NCBI RefSeq assembly: GCF_014076415.1 | Contig: NZ_CP043568.1 | Span: forward strand, 806,001-870,000 | Direction of reading: 5' to 3' | DNA from: Comamonas testosteroni | GTDB taxonomy: Bacteria > Pseudomonadota > Gammaproteobacteria > Burkholderiales > Burkholderiaceae_C | Length of the DNA stretch: 64,000 nt | Shown: positions 38,804 through 48,271 of the stretch, piece by piece | How positions within the stretch are numbered: position 1 is the stretch's first letter | How the letters are laid out: each line of letters starts with the position of its first letter | The notes under the pieces: generated by a model | Told to the model about the DNA's origin: nothing | What the model saw: only the letters and a program-made list of their open reading frames with translations | Database searches by the model: none | Made by a program: the position numbers and the translations under genes

Positions 38804-39982
38804 ATGACCGCTCTGGCTTCCTATGCCTGCCATCCCCAGCAAAGCCGCGGGCGTCGCTTTGCTGAGCCCCAGGCTCCCACGCGTAGCGACTTTCAGCGCG
38901 ATCGGGATCGCATTGTTCACTCCTCGGCCTTCAGGCGACTGGTTTACAAGACCCAGGTCTTTGTGAACCATGAGGGCGATCTGTTCCGAACCCGGCTCAC
39001 GCACTCTCTGGAAGTGGCGCAACTGGGGCGCTCCATCGCGCGTTCTTTGCGGCTGGATGAAGACCTCGTTGAAGCCATCTGTCTGGCGCATGATCTGGGG
39101 CATACACCTTTTGGACATGCGGGGCAGGATGCGCTCAATGAGTGCATGAAGCCCCATGGCGGTTTTGAGCACAATCTGCAAAGTCTGCGTGTAGTGGATA
39201 GGTTGGAGGAGCGTTATCCTGCCTTTGACGGTCTGAACCTGACTTTTGAAACACGCGAGGGAATTCTCAAGCATTGCTCGCTCAGCAATGCGCAATGGCT
39301 GAATGCACGTGAGCCCGGCGGCGTGGCTCAGCGTTTTCTGGACGGTACTCAGCCTTCTCTGGAGGCGCAGCTATGCAATCTGGCGGATGCGATTGCCTAT
39401 AACGCCCATGATGTGGACGACGGCGTTCGATCGGGCTTGATCACCATGACCCAGTTGCGTGAAGCCGTGCCTTTGTTCGCCCGCTATTACACCTCGACAT
39501 TGGCGGATTGGCCCGATCTGGCTCTGCCGGATGCTCAGCGCAAGCTGCTCTATGAAAGCATTCGCCGCATGCTCAGTGATCAGGTCTATGACGTCATCCG
39601 TCACTCACAGGCCGGTATTGAGCAGGCGGCTGTGCGCTCGGTGCAGGAGGTTCGCCAGCACGGGCGGACGCTGATCGGTTTCAGCGAAGAGATGAAAGCG
39701 CAGTCCCAGGTGCTAAAGCAGTTCTTGTTCAGGCAGCTCTATCGGCACCCTCGAGTCATGCAGACCATGGACAGTGCTCAGCAAGTCGTGAAAGAGCTGT
39801 TTGCCGCCTATATGGTGGAACCTGAGCGCATGAAGCCGCGCTTTGTTCAGCGTGCCCATATCGTCACTACCCTGCATGAACGTGCGCGAGTGGTGGCGGA
39901 CTTTATTGCGGGTATGACGGATCGTTATGCGGCGCGCGAGCATGAACGCATCACCGGGTTGAGGCTGCTGGGCGAGGCCTGA
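38804..39982 (+). CDS. dgt: Deoxyguanosinetriphosphate triphosphohydrolase-like protein
   Basis: A 392-residue HD-domain enzyme from ATG at 38804, splitting dNTPs to deoxynucleoside and tripolyphosphate. The HD residues are in RTRLTHSLEVAQ and CLAHDLGHTPFGHAG; the C-terminal Asp is in CNLADAIAYNAHDVDDG. Length fits the dGTPase type 2 subgroup (roughly 400 residues). Follows aroB as in related genomes. Confidence 0.93.
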   Translation: MTALASYACHPQQSRGRRFAEPQAPTRSDFQRDRDRIVHSSAFRRLVYKTQVFVNHEGDLFRTRLTHSLEVAQLGRSIARSLRLDEDLVEAICLAHDLGHTPFGHAGQDALNECMKPHGGFEHNLQSLRVVDRLEERYPAFDGLNLTFETREGILKHCSLSNAQWLNAREPGGVAQRFLDGTQPSLEAQLCNLADAIAYNAHDVDDGVRSGLITMTQLREAVPLFARYYTSTLADWPDLALPDAQRKLLYESIRRMLSDQVYDVIRHSQAGIEQAAVRSVQEVRQHGRTLIGFSEEMKAQSQVLKQFLFRQLYRHPRVMQTMDSAQQVVKELFAAYMVEPERMKPRFVQRAHIVTTLHERARVVADFIAGMTDRYAAREHERITGLRLLGEA

Positions 39983-40137
39983 GGGAAGCTCGCCAACGGT
40001 CTTGCTGCCAGTGGCGAGCATGGCACAGGCCGGATCGCTAAAATAGCGATTCTGTGTATCTAGAGCCGGAATATTTCCCGCCCAGTGCGCATTCTTTGGG
40101 GGCGATGGCCCCCGTTTGCATTTTGGAGGGCCCTGTC

Positions 40138-40755
40138 ATGACCGAAACTTCAACCATCGCCGATCAGGCTTTCCCGCCAGAGCTTGTGATTGCGGATACC
40201 GTGCGCTGGCTGGAAAAGGCCGTGATAGGTCTCAACCTATGCCCTTTCGCCAAAGGCGTGCATGTCAAAGCTCAGATCCACTATGCCGTCAGCGATGCGA
40301 CCGATGCGGAGGCTGTTGCCGAGGCCCTGCATCGCGAGCTTGAGGCCCTGGCCGAAGCCAGTGCGGAAAAACGTGACACCACACTGCTGATCCTGCCCCA
40401 TGCCCTGCAGGATTTCCTGGACTTCAATGACTTCCTTGAAGTGGCCGATGCCATGGTCGAGGAGCTTGATCTGGGCGGTATTTTGCAGGTCGCCTCATTT
40501 CATCCTCAATTTCAGTTTGAGGGCACTGATGTGGACGACGTTACCAACTGCACCAACCGCTCTCCCTATCCCATATTGCACTTGCTGCGCGAAGACAGCA
40601 TCGACAAGGCTGTGGAGGTGTTTCCGGAAGCCGAGACGATATACGAGCGCAATATGGAAACGCTGGAAAAGATCGGTATCGAGGGCTGGCTGGACCTGGA
40701 TGTCGGGGCCCGCTGCCCCGTGACCGGCCATGCTCAGACGAAGGCAGAGAAGTGA
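40138..40755 (+). CDS. DUF1415 family protein
   Basis: A 205-residue protein from ATG at 40138 matching the DUF1415 family, whose function is not known to me. Conserved features are GLNLCPFAKGV near residue 40, a long acidic helical middle, ASFHPQFQF and NCTNRSPYPILHLLREDSI. Its stop overlaps the start of the downstream methyltransferase (TGATG), so the two products are likely made together. Confidence 0.88.
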   Translation: MTETSTIADQAFPPELVIADTVRWLEKAVIGLNLCPFAKGVHVKAQIHYAVSDATDAEAVAEALHRELEALAEASAEKRDTTLLILPHALQDFLDFNDFLEVADAMVEELDLGGILQVASFHPQFQFEGTDVDDVTNCTNRSPYPILHLLREDSIDKAVEVFPEAETIYERNMETLEKIGIEGWLDLDVGARCPVTGHAQTKAEK

Positions 40756-41660
40756 TGGGCAAGACCGATAAAAAGCAGAACCTGCAAAAGCCCGCCAAAA
40801 CAGGGACGTCAGATATCGCCGAGCAACTGGGGCTCAAGCCCGGCCAGAGCCTTGAGCTGCTCAAGGCCCTGCATATTCTGACGCGCGAGGGCAAGCTCAA
40901 CCAGGATTCGCGCCGCAAGCTCAAGCAGGTCTATCACCTCTATCAGTTCATCGAGCCTTTGCTGACAGAGCTATCCAAGGATGGGCATGCCGTGACACTG
41001 GCCGACCATGGCGCAGGCAAGTCCTATCTGGGGTTCATTCTTTACGACCTGTATTTCAAGGCCCTGGACCAGGGACGGATTTACGGCATCGAGACGCGTG
41101 CGCCGCTGGTCGAGGCATCTCAGAAGCTGGCGACTGAACTTGGCTTCGAGCGCATGGAGTTTCTCAATATGTCGGTGGCCGAGTCCACGCGAGCAGACTT
41201 CATGCCTTCGCAGTTCGATGTGGTCACGGCCTTGCATGCCTGTGATACGGCGACTGATGATGCGATCGCCTTCGGGCTGGAAAAGCAGGCCCGGGCCATG
41301 GTGCTGGTGCCTTGCTGTCAGGCCGAGGTGGCCGCATGTCTGCGCCAGACCAAGGCCATGAGCCTGGCGCGCACTCCGCTGGCCGAGTTGTGGCGTCACC
41401 CGATCCACACTCGCGAGATGGGCAGTCAGATTACCAATGTGCTGCGCTGCCTGTATCTGGAGGCTTGTGGTTACCAGGTCACGGTCACCGAGTTGGTGGG
41501 CTGGGAGCACAGCATGAAAAACGAATTGATTGTGGCCCGTTATACGGGACAGAAAAAGCGCAGTGCGGCGCAACGCCTGCGTCAGCTGCTCGCCGAGTTT
41601 GGACTGGAAGGTCTGGCGGGTGCACGCTATCCCCATTTGCCGGAAACCAGCGCGGTCTGA
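40755..41660 (+). CDS. Class I SAM-dependent methyltransferase
   Basis: A 301-residue methyltransferase. The basic N-terminus (MGKTDKKQNLQKPAK) and a helical region of about 60 residues precede the Rossmann core: LADHGAGKSYLGFILYD (motif I), GIETRAPLVEA (acidic end of strand 2), DVVTALHACDTATDDAI (motif IV). Resembles the Methyltransf_32 group, some of whose members act on RNA or protein; the substrate is unknown. Translationally coupled to the DUF1415 gene. Confidence 0.85.
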   Translation: MGKTDKKQNLQKPAKTGTSDIAEQLGLKPGQSLELLKALHILTREGKLNQDSRRKLKQVYHLYQFIEPLLTELSKDGHAVTLADHGAGKSYLGFILYDLYFKALDQGRIYGIETRAPLVEASQKLATELGFERMEFLNMSVAESTRADFMPSQFDVVTALHACDTATDDAIAFGLEKQARAMVLVPCCQAEVAACLRQTKAMSLARTPLAELWRHPIHTREMGSQITNVLRCLYLEACGYQVTVTELVGWEHSMKNELIVARYTGQKKRSAAQRLRQLLAEFGLEGLAGARYPHLPETSAV

Positions 41661-41705
41661 GCAGGCTTGAAGCATGAGCCCTGCCGGGCCCGCTGCTTGT
41701 GATGC

Positions 41706-43310
41706 TCAGTGACTTTCCATCAGGCGCTTCATCAGCTCCTGCGTCGACGCGTCCACTCCTGCCCAGTCATTGCGGTTCTGGCGAGCATGCAGCTGCTTTG
41801 CCAGCTTCTTGCCCAGCTCCACACCCCACTGGTCGAAGCTGTTGATGTCCCATATGGCGCCAGAGACAAAAATGCGATGTTCATACAGCGCAATCAAGGC
41901 GCCCAGAGAGGCCGGATCCAGTCTTTCAAGCATCAAGAAACTGCTGGGGCGATTGCCGGGACAGTCTTTTTCCAGACCTTCTCCACAGCGCCCCACCATC
42001 AGCGCCTGGGCCTGGGCAATCGCGTTGACCACCAGGCTTTGATGGTGCTCTCCCAGGTATTTGCCCCCGTCGCGCAGGACAATGAATTCGACCGGTATGA
42101 CATCTTGCCCCTGATGCAGCATCTGAAAGAAGGCATGTTGCCCATTGGTGCCGGGTTCGCCCCAGATCACCGGCGCAGTGGGGACGGAGAGCCGAACGCC
42201 ATTCTTGTTGATGCGTTTGCCGTTGCTCTCCATCTCCAGCTGCTGCAGATAGGCTGTCAGGCGGCGCAGCCCATGGCTGTAAGGCGCGATGCAGCGGCTG
42301 GAAAACTGGCAGAAATTGCGATACCAGATGTCCAGCAGGCCCAGGCGCACCGGGAGATTGTTCTCCAGAGGGGCTGTGAAAAAGTGGGCATCCATCGCGT
42401 GCGCGCCGCTCAGCAGCGCCCTGAATTGCGCCGAGCCTATGGCGATGGCAATGGGCAGCCCGATGGCGGACCACAGCGAAAAGCGTCCGCCCACCCAGTC
42501 CCAGAAGCCCAGAGTGCGCTGTATGCCGAACTCTGCGGCCGCCTGGGTATTGGTGGTTAGGGCCACGAAATGCCGGTCAATCGAGCATGGGGCCTGCGGA
42601 TCTGCGCTGCCCCCATGGTCGAGAAACCACTGTCTGGCCGAGCGTGCATTCAGCATGGTCTCGGCCGTGGTGAAGGATTTGGAGGCAATCAGGAACAGCG
42701 TGCTTTCCGGTTTGACCCGGCGCAGCACATGCCCCAGTTCGTGCCCGTCCACATTGGAGACAAAGTGAAAGTTCTTGTCCTTGTCTATCCAGTCCTCAAG
42801 GGCATTGACCACGACTTCAGGACCCAGATGCGAGCCGCCGATGCCGATATTGACGATATCGGTGATCTGTTGACTGCCCCTGATCTGATCGGCCAGGGCG
42901 AGCATGCTATCCAGCGTGTCGTGAACGCCACGCAGAGCCGAATGCATGTCCTGGGGCCAGGACCGAAGCACAGGTGACTGGGCGAGCTGCCCGCCGTCTG
43001 CAGGAGTGCGCAGCAGCCAGTGCATCGCGCTGCGCTGCTCGCTGGGATTGATGACTGCGCCGGCCAGCATGGCATCGCGCTTGCTTGCGAGCTGGCTATC
43101 GACGGCAAGCTGTCTCAGCAAGGCCTCGGTCTCGCTAGTCCATAGGTTCTTCGACAGATCGGCGAATACATGCGGTGCCTGCATGCTCAGTGCATCAAGA
43201 CGTTGTGGGTCTTGTGCAAAAGCCTGGCGCAAATCCAGATGCTGGATCTGCGACCGGTAGTGGGTTTGCAAAGCCTGCCAGGCAGGCAGCTCGTGACAAA
43301 GAGGGGTCAA
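41706..43310 (-). CDS. pgi: Glucose-6-phosphate isomerase
   Basis: A 534-residue isomerase interconverting glucose-6-phosphate and fructose-6-phosphate. Motifs: VNIGIGGSHLGPEVV, SKSFTTAETMLNA, the active-site VGGRFSLWSAIGLP, and QGVELGKKLAK-type C-terminus (WGVELGKKLAKQL). Twelve bases downstream of tal on the same strand. Confidence 0.97.
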   Translation of the reverse strand: MTPLCHELPAWQALQTHYRSQIQHLDLRQAFAQDPQRLDALSMQAPHVFADLSKNLWTSETEALLRQLAVDSQLASKRDAMLAGAVINPSEQRSAMHWLLRTPADGGQLAQSPVLRSWPQDMHSALRGVHDTLDSMLALADQIRGSQQITDIVNIGIGGSHLGPEVVVNALEDWIDKDKNFHFVSNVDGHELGHVLRRVKPESTLFLIASKSFTTAETMLNARSARQWFLDHGGSADPQAPCSIDRHFVALTTNTQAAAEFGIQRTLGFWDWVGGRFSLWSAIGLPIAIAIGSAQFRALLSGAHAMDAHFFTAPLENNLPVRLGLLDIWYRNFCQFSSRCIAPYSHGLRRLTAYLQQLEMESNGKRINKNGVRLSVPTAPVIWGEPGTNGQHAFFQMLHQGQDVIPVEFIVLRDGGKYLGEHHQSLVVNAIAQAQALMVGRCGEGLEKDCPGNRPSSFLMLERLDPASLGALIALYEHRIFVSGAIWDINSFDQWGVELGKKLAKQLHARQNRNDWAGVDASTQELMKRLMESH

Positions 43311-43322
43311 AGGAAATGTCCG

Positions 43323-44294
43323 TCAATCTGCAGCCGCTTGCTGCATCAATGCTTCCAGCTTCAGGGTGTCTGCGGTGAAAGCGCGAATGCCCTCGGCCAG
43401 CTTTTCGGTGGCCATGGCATCTTCGTTCAGCGCAAAGCGAAACGAGGCCTGGTCATACAGAACGCGTTCCTGTGGCTGGGCTCTGGCCTTGTTCGGGTCC
43501 AGGGCGCGGGTCAAAGGCATGTCATCGTCCTGCTGTGCGCGGAGCTGGGCCAGCAGCTCAGGTGCAATGGTAAGCAGATCGCAGCCCGCCAGAGCCAGAA
43601 TCTGGCCGGTATTACGAAAGCTTGCACCCATGACCTCGGTGGAAACATCGAAGTGCTTGTAATAGTCGTAGATTTTCTGTACGGAGCGCACGCCCGGATC
43701 ATTGGTCCCGGCCATGGCGGCCTCATCCCACTGCGCGCCGGCCTGCTTTTTGTACCAGTCGTAGATGCGGCCCACAAAGGGTGAGATGAGCTGGACCTTG
43801 GCCTGACCGCAGGCAACGGCCTGGCAGAAGGAGAACAGCAGCGTCAGATTGGTGTGAATGCCGCGCTGCTCGAGAATGCGGGCCGCTTCAATCCCTTCCC
43901 AGGTGGCGGCGATCTTGATGAGCACGCGCTCGGTGTGGATGCCTGCGGCCTGATACAGCTCGATCAGTCGCTCGGCGCGCGTGACCGTGGCCACGGTGTC
44001 GAAAGACAGGCGGGCATCAACCTCGGTGGAGACACGACCGGGTATGGTGCTCAGAATCTCGCAGCCGAAGCGCACCAGCGTCCGGTCCATGATTTCGTCC
44101 AGCCCTCTGTCTTTGAATTGCGCCACGGTGGCGCGCATCAGCGGCGCATATTCGGTCTTTTGAACCGCTTTGAGAATCAGGGATGGATTGGTGGTGGCAT
44201 CTTGCGGTTGAAACTGCGCCAGTTGATGAAAATCACCGGTGTCCGCGACCACGGTCGTGAATTGCTTGAGCGCCTCCAACTGATTCATGTCCAT
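43323..44294 (-). CDS. tal: Transaldolase
   Basis: A 323-residue transaldolase of the pentose phosphate pathway; the start could also be the second Met six bases in. The Schiff-base Lys is in [13 protein letters not shown] (about residue 130), and [20 protein letters not shown] and [10 protein letters not shown] are family motifs. Cotranscribed with pgi and divergent from a HexR-like regulator that probably controls both. Confidence 0.96.
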   Translation of the reverse strand: MDMNQLEALKQFTTVVADTGDFHQLAQFQPQDATTNPSLILKAVQKTEYAPLMRATVAQFKDRGLDEIMDRTLVRFGCEILSTIPGRVSTEVDARLSFDTVATVTRAERLIELYQAAGIHTERVLIKIAATWEGIEAARILEQRGIHTNLTLLFSFCQAVACGQAKVQLISPFVGRIYDWYKKQAGAQWDEAAMAGTNDPGVRSVQKIYDYYKHFDVSTEVMGASFRNTGQILALAGCDLLTIAPELLAQLRAQQDDDMPLTRALDPNKARAQPQERVLYDQASFRFALNEDAMATEKLAEGIRAFTADTLKLEALMQQAAAD

Positions 44295-44371
44295 CCTTTG
44301 CTGTGTTTCAAACTAACCAGCAAGTGTAGAGCGTGAATCCCTGATTGAGAATGAGCTTGCAGATGCTCCGT

Positions 44372-44386
44372 TTGATGATGCATCAA
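44372..44386. promoter_or_regulatory. Candidate HexR operator between tal and the regulator
   Basis: TTGAT-N5-ATCAA inverted repeat containing the perfect decamer TGATGCATCA. Position in the divergent gap fits an operator; the match to a HexR consensus is not established. Confidence 0.35.
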
Positions 44387-44532
44387 GGCAAACCCTGTTG
44401 AATATGCGCGCTCGCCTATTTATTTGCGGAAATATGCAAGTTTTGCTGTCATTTTGCGAGGCGTGAGGCGCTTCGGTCTTATGCTCGCCTTTTTCTGCAC
44501 TCATTCATTGCCTACACCTCATCTGCGCCAAT

Positions 44533-45378
44533 ATGCTTGATCGGATTACTGCCTCCCTTCCGTCCCTGGCGCCTGCAGAGCAGCGTGTTGCACGCCTGGT
44601 ACTGGCCGATCCGCGGGCCTTCGCGCATCTGCCGGTGCGAGAGCTGGCAGTGCGGGCACATGTCAGCAAACCCACGGTGGTGCGCTTTTGTCGCAGCATG
44701 GGCTATGACGGCCTGGCGGACTTCAAGCTCAAGCTCGCGGGCAGCGTCAGCGAAGGCGTGCCCTTCATCCATCGCAGTGTGGACAGCGATGACAAGACCA
44801 GCGATGTCATGGTCAAGGTGGTGGACAACGCGGTTGCCGCTTTTCTGCAGTACCGCAATGCAGCCAGCACGGCGGCCATAGAGCAGGCTGCGCAGGCGAT
44901 TGCAGCGACCTGGCAGACGGGCAAGCGCATCGAGTTCTACGGCGCCGGGAACTCGGGCATCGTGGCGCTGGATGCCCAGCACAAGTTCTTCCGCCTCGGT
45001 GTGACCAGCCTGGCCACCAGCGATGGCCATATGCAGGTCATGAGCGCCACCTTGCTGGGGCCGGGGGACTGCGTGGTCATTATTTCGAACTCCGGCCGAA
45101 CGCGGGATCTGATGGATGCGGCGGATATCGCCCGCAAGAACGGGGCCACCACGATTGCCATCACGGCCAGCGGCTCTCCTCTGGCCTCGGCCTGCCAGGT
45201 GCATCTGGCGGCCGATCACCCCGAAGGCTACGACCGCTACAGCCCCATGGTGTCGCGGCTGCTGCACCTGCTCATCATCGATGTGCTGGCGACCTGTGTG
45301 GCTTTGCGCATCGGGCCTGCGCTGCAGCCGGCGCTGGAGCAGATGAAGAACAATCTGCGCGCCAAGCGCTATACCTGA
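44533..45378 (+). CDS. hexR: RpiR/HexR family transcriptional regulator
   Basis: A 281-residue regulator with an N-terminal helix-turn-helix (RELAVRAHVSKPTVVRFCRS, about 34-53) and a C-terminal SIS sugar-phosphate isomerase domain (FYGAGNSGIVALDAQHKF; VIISNSGRTRDLMDAA). HexR senses 2-keto-3-deoxy-6-phosphogluconate and controls central sugar metabolism. Its divergence from tal-pgi supports that role; the gene symbol is by family and context. Confidence 0.85.
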   Translation: MLDRITASLPSLAPAEQRVARLVLADPRAFAHLPVRELAVRAHVSKPTVVRFCRSMGYDGLADFKLKLAGSVSEGVPFIHRSVDSDDKTSDVMVKVVDNAVAAFLQYRNAASTAAIEQAAQAIAATWQTGKRIEFYGAGNSGIVALDAQHKFFRLGVTSLATSDGHMQVMSATLLGPGDCVVIISNSGRTRDLMDAADIARKNGATTIAITASGSPLASACQVHLAADHPEGYDRYSPMVSRLLHLLIIDVLATCVALRIGPALQPALEQMKNNLRAKRYT

Positions 45379-45437
45379 AGACCTGCAAAGACGCGGCTTG
45401 GGGCAGGCAGCAGCGAAGGTGTGAATGCTCTTTTAAT

Positions 45438-45519
45438 AGGAGCTTATACCGCTTTGCTGATAATGATTTCAGATATAAAACATATTGAAATCTTTTTTGA
45501 ATAGTCGGCGATAGCTATC
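45438..45519. repeat. 82-nt structured intergenic element, copy 2
   Basis: AGGAGC at the left end, GATTTCA 27 bases in and TGAAATC 48 bases in, exactly the offsets of 25868-25949. The right end is GATAGCTATC. Confidence 0.7.
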
Positions 45520-45520
45520 A

Positions 45521-45558
45521 AAAAAAGCCCATGCGGCCAGAGACTGCATGGGCTTTGT
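45521..45558. terminator. Terminator downstream of catC
   Basis: GCCCATGC and GCATGGGC stem with A6 on the left and TTTGTTG on the right; ends the minus-strand pca cluster and may serve hexR. Confidence 0.82.
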
Positions 45559-45590
45559 TGCGGACGGGCGCTGGCCCGCCGCTGTCGTGC

Positions 45591-45875
45591 TTACTCCTGC
45601 ACGATGGAGGAGGGGTGGTTGGCCAGGGGCTTTACCTTGATCTGCATATAGGGGAACAGTGGCAGGCCGCTGAGCAGGCTGTGCAGTTCGTCATTGCTCT
45701 GGACGTCGAAGATGCTGACGTTGGCGTATTCGCCCACCACGCGCCAGATATGGCGCCACTTGCCTTCGCGCTGCAGCTTTTGCGAGTATTCCTTCTCGTC
45801 CTGCTTGATCTGCGCGACCAGTGCGGGGTCCAGCGAGTGGGGGATCTGGACAATCATTTCGACCATGTACAGCAT
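45591..45875 (-). CDS. catC: Muconolactone delta-isomerase
   Basis: A 94-residue protein matching muconolactone isomerase in length and sequence (MLYMVEMIVQIPHSLD; EKEYSQKLQREGKWRHIWRV; LHSLLSGLPLFPYMQIKV). It turns muconolactone into 3-oxoadipate enol-lactone, the substrate of PcaD encoded upstream. Last gene of the minus-strand beta-ketoadipate cluster; catA and catB are not in the window. Confidence 0.93.
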   Translation of the reverse strand: MLYMVEMIVQIPHSLDPALVAQIKQDEKEYSQKLQREGKWRHIWRVVGEYANVSIFDVQSNDELHSLLSGLPLFPYMQIKVKPLANHPSSIVQE

Positions 45876-45925
45876 GGGGTTCTCCTAGGTGAGGATGTGA
45901 ACGGAAAAAGTACGCTGGCGCTCTG

Positions 45926-47263
45926 TTACAGATGAGGCCAGATCAGCATGGTGGTCGCGTAGATGACGCCGACCAGCATCATGGAAACCACGGTATAGCC
46001 CATGATGTCCTTGAGCTTGAGCTTGGACAAGGCCAGGGCCGGCAGGATCCAGAAGGGCTGGACCAGGTCGTTCCAGCCATTGCCCAGCATCACCGACATG
46101 GCGGTCTGGGCTTGCGAGGCCCCCAGAGTCTTGGCCGCGTCAATCATGAACGGGCCCTGCAGCACCCAGTGGCCGCCGCCCGAGGGCGCGAAGAAGTTGA
46201 TCGCGAAGGAGCTGACCAGGCCCCACAGCGGCAGCGTGTGCTCGCTGGCGACGCTCACGAAGATGTGGGCGATGGACTCCACCAGGCCAGAGCCATGCAT
46301 GATGGCCATGATGCCCGCGTAGAAGGGGAACTGCAGGATGATGCCGCCGATGGTCTTGACGCCTTCGTTGACCTTTTCCACGTAGAGCATGGGTGTTCTG
46401 AGCAGCAGCACGCCCAGGAACAGGATGAAGAAGTTGATCATGTTCAGGTCGAGGTTGCCGCCCTTGACGAAATGCAGCACCACATAGGCCATGCCGCACA
46501 GGCCGATCAGCAGATTGAGCACGCGGCTGTTGTTCAGGCGGTAGGCCAGGGTCTTCTGGTCGCCCAGCAGGTCGTGGCCTGCGCCGCCCTTGCCTTCGTC
46601 GGCGGCCACGGCGGGGTCCAGTTCCACGATCTTCTCGCCGGCCTTGGGATGCATGGCGGCATTGAGCAGCGGCAGGGCAATGAGCACGGCCAGACTGGTC
46701 AGCAGCATGGGTGCGGAGAAGATGGTCTGCGTCAGCGGGATCAGGCCCATGCTGCTCTCGAAGGTGTGGCCCTTGGTCGAGATCAGCACCGGAATCGTGG
46801 CCGAGAAGCCCAGGCTGTACATGGTGAAGCCGGTATAGGCCGAGGCGATGATCAGCGGATAGTGAACGCCCTTGACCTTGAGCGCCAGCTTGCGCGCCAT
46901 GATGCCACCGATCACCAGGCCGAAGCCCCAGTTCAGGTAGCTGCCCACGCAGCCCACGATGGTGGCCACGATGATGGCCTGGCGCGGTGTGTGCACGTGG
47001 CTGGCGATGCGGTCCAGGAAGCGGTTGACCAGGGGCGCAGCCGCCAGCACATAGCCCATGACCAGGATCACGGCCATCTGCGTGGTGAAGGCCAGCAGGC
47101 TCCAGAAGCCCTTGCCCCAGTCCTCGACCACGAGGTTGACGGGCCGGCTTTCCACGGCAAAGGCCAGGACCATGGTCAGCAGGGTCAGCAGGATGGCAAA
47201 GACAAAGGGGTCGGGCAGATACTTGCGCATCAGCTCGGTGAAGAAGGCGGTGATTTTCGACAT
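45926..47263 (-). CDS. AtoE-family short-chain fatty acid transporter
   Basis: A 445-residue multi-pass membrane protein from ATG at 47263 (MSKITAFFTELMRKYLPDPF). About ten hydrophobic helices and the runs NWGFGLVIGGIMARKLA, GFSATIPVLISTKGH and NFFAPSGGGHWVLQGPFM match the AtoE family (short-chain fatty acid permease). In this cluster it may import an organic acid substrate of the pathway (inference). Confidence 0.9.
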   Translation of the reverse strand: MSKITAFFTELMRKYLPDPFVFAILLTLLTMVLAFAVESRPVNLVVEDWGKGFWSLLAFTTQMAVILVMGYVLAAAPLVNRFLDRIASHVHTPRQAIIVATIVGCVGSYLNWGFGLVIGGIMARKLALKVKGVHYPLIIASAYTGFTMYSLGFSATIPVLISTKGHTFESSMGLIPLTQTIFSAPMLLTSLAVLIALPLLNAAMHPKAGEKIVELDPAVAADEGKGGAGHDLLGDQKTLAYRLNNSRVLNLLIGLCGMAYVVLHFVKGGNLDLNMINFFILFLGVLLLRTPMLYVEKVNEGVKTIGGIILQFPFYAGIMAIMHGSGLVESIAHIFVSVASEHTLPLWGLVSSFAINFFAPSGGGHWVLQGPFMIDAAKTLGASQAQTAMSVMLGNGWNDLVQPFWILPALALSKLKLKDIMGYTVVSMMLVGVIYATTMLIWPHL

Positions 47264-47432
47264 GGGTGCCGGTCTCCGGGGGTGGAATGATTTATGGGGA
47301 GAGGAAGGCGCCTGCGCCGCGGGGGCGCAGGGCAGGAACGTGGCTTTGCGGAAGTGGCCGGCAGGGCTCGCGTCAGAGACGCCGAGCCAGGGCCGTCCCG
47401 CAGCGAGGGCGTCGTCCCCTCCTGCGCAGCGA

Positions 47433-47471
47433 GAGAGGGCGCCGTGCATGCAGGCAAGCCGCAGCGCGGCT
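47433..47471. repeat. 39-nt GC-rich intergenic repeat, copy 1
   Basis: GAGAG-N-GCGCCGTGC at the left, then hairpin AGCCGC-AGC-GCGGCT at 47457-47471, followed by CAGG. Matches 50627-50665 base for base in spacing. Confidence 0.7.
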
Positions 47472-47481
47472 CAGGAGGCGT

Positions 47482-48219
47482 TTATACGGACGCCACGCCG
47501 ACGGTCATCCCGCCGCAGACATAGAGCACCTGTCCGGTCACAAAGCCACTGCGCTCGTCGAGCATGTAGGACACGGCATGGGCCACATCCTCGGGAGTGC
47601 CCACGCGCTTGACGGGGACTGACTGGATGATCTTCTGCGTGCGCGGTGCATCGGGCGGGTTGGCCTTGTCGAACAGCTCGGTGCGGATGGGGCCGGGGCC
47701 TATGGCGTTGGCCGTGATGCCCCACTGTCCCAGCTCCAGCGCCCAGACGCGCGTCATGCCGATCAGGCCGGCCTTGGTGGCAGCGTAGGCGGTGCGCAAG
47801 TCCTTGCCCAGCGCGGCGCGCGAGGACATGTTGACGATGCGCCCGAAGCCCGCCTCCTTCATGCCGGGCAGCAGGGACTGCATGCACTGGAAGGCGCAGC
47901 GCAGGTTCAGCGAGACGGCCAGGTCGAACTCGGCCAGGGTCTGGGACGCGGCATCATTGGGCACGACCACGCCCACGTTGTTGACCAGGCGTGTGATGGG
48001 GCCGCCTTCCAGAGCCTGACGCAGGGCGCGGGCTGTGTCCTCGGTATTGCTGAGGTCAGCCTGGATGCCGCCCGGAACGTGATCGACCACGCGGTCGATG
48101 ATGATGGGCTCGTAGCCATCGGCGCGGCAGCGCTCTGCAGCGGCGGCGCCGATGCCGGCACCGCCGCCGGTGATCAGCACACGGGGGCGGACGGGAAGGG
48201 AAGCGTTCTGGGAAGACAT
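47482..48219 (-). CDS. Short-chain dehydrogenase/reductase
   Basis: A 245-residue SDR from ATG at 48219. Cofactor motif TGGGAGIGAAAAE, NNVGVV (NNxG), and the catalytic Ser, Tyr and Lys in NMSSRAALGKDLRTAYAATK. An acidic residue (IIIDR) after strand 2 points to NAD(H) preference. Resembles 3-oxoacyl-ACP reductase-like enzymes. The substrate is unknown; no standard beta-ketoadipate step needs an SDR. Confidence 0.9.
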   Translation of the reverse strand: MSSQNASLPVRPRVLITGGGAGIGAAAAERCRADGYEPIIIDRVVDHVPGGIQADLSNTEDTARALRQALEGGPITRLVNNVGVVVPNDAASQTLAEFDLAVSLNLRCAFQCMQSLLPGMKEAGFGRIVNMSSRAALGKDLRTAYAATKAGLIGMTRVWALELGQWGITANAIGPGPIRTELFDKANPPDAPRTQKIIQSVPVKRVGTPEDVAHAVSYMLDERSGFVTGQVLYVCGGMTVGVASV

Positions 48220-48271
48220 GGCAATACTTTCGGACGGAATGCGGGGAAAGGGCTGGGCTGCCGGGCGGGAG

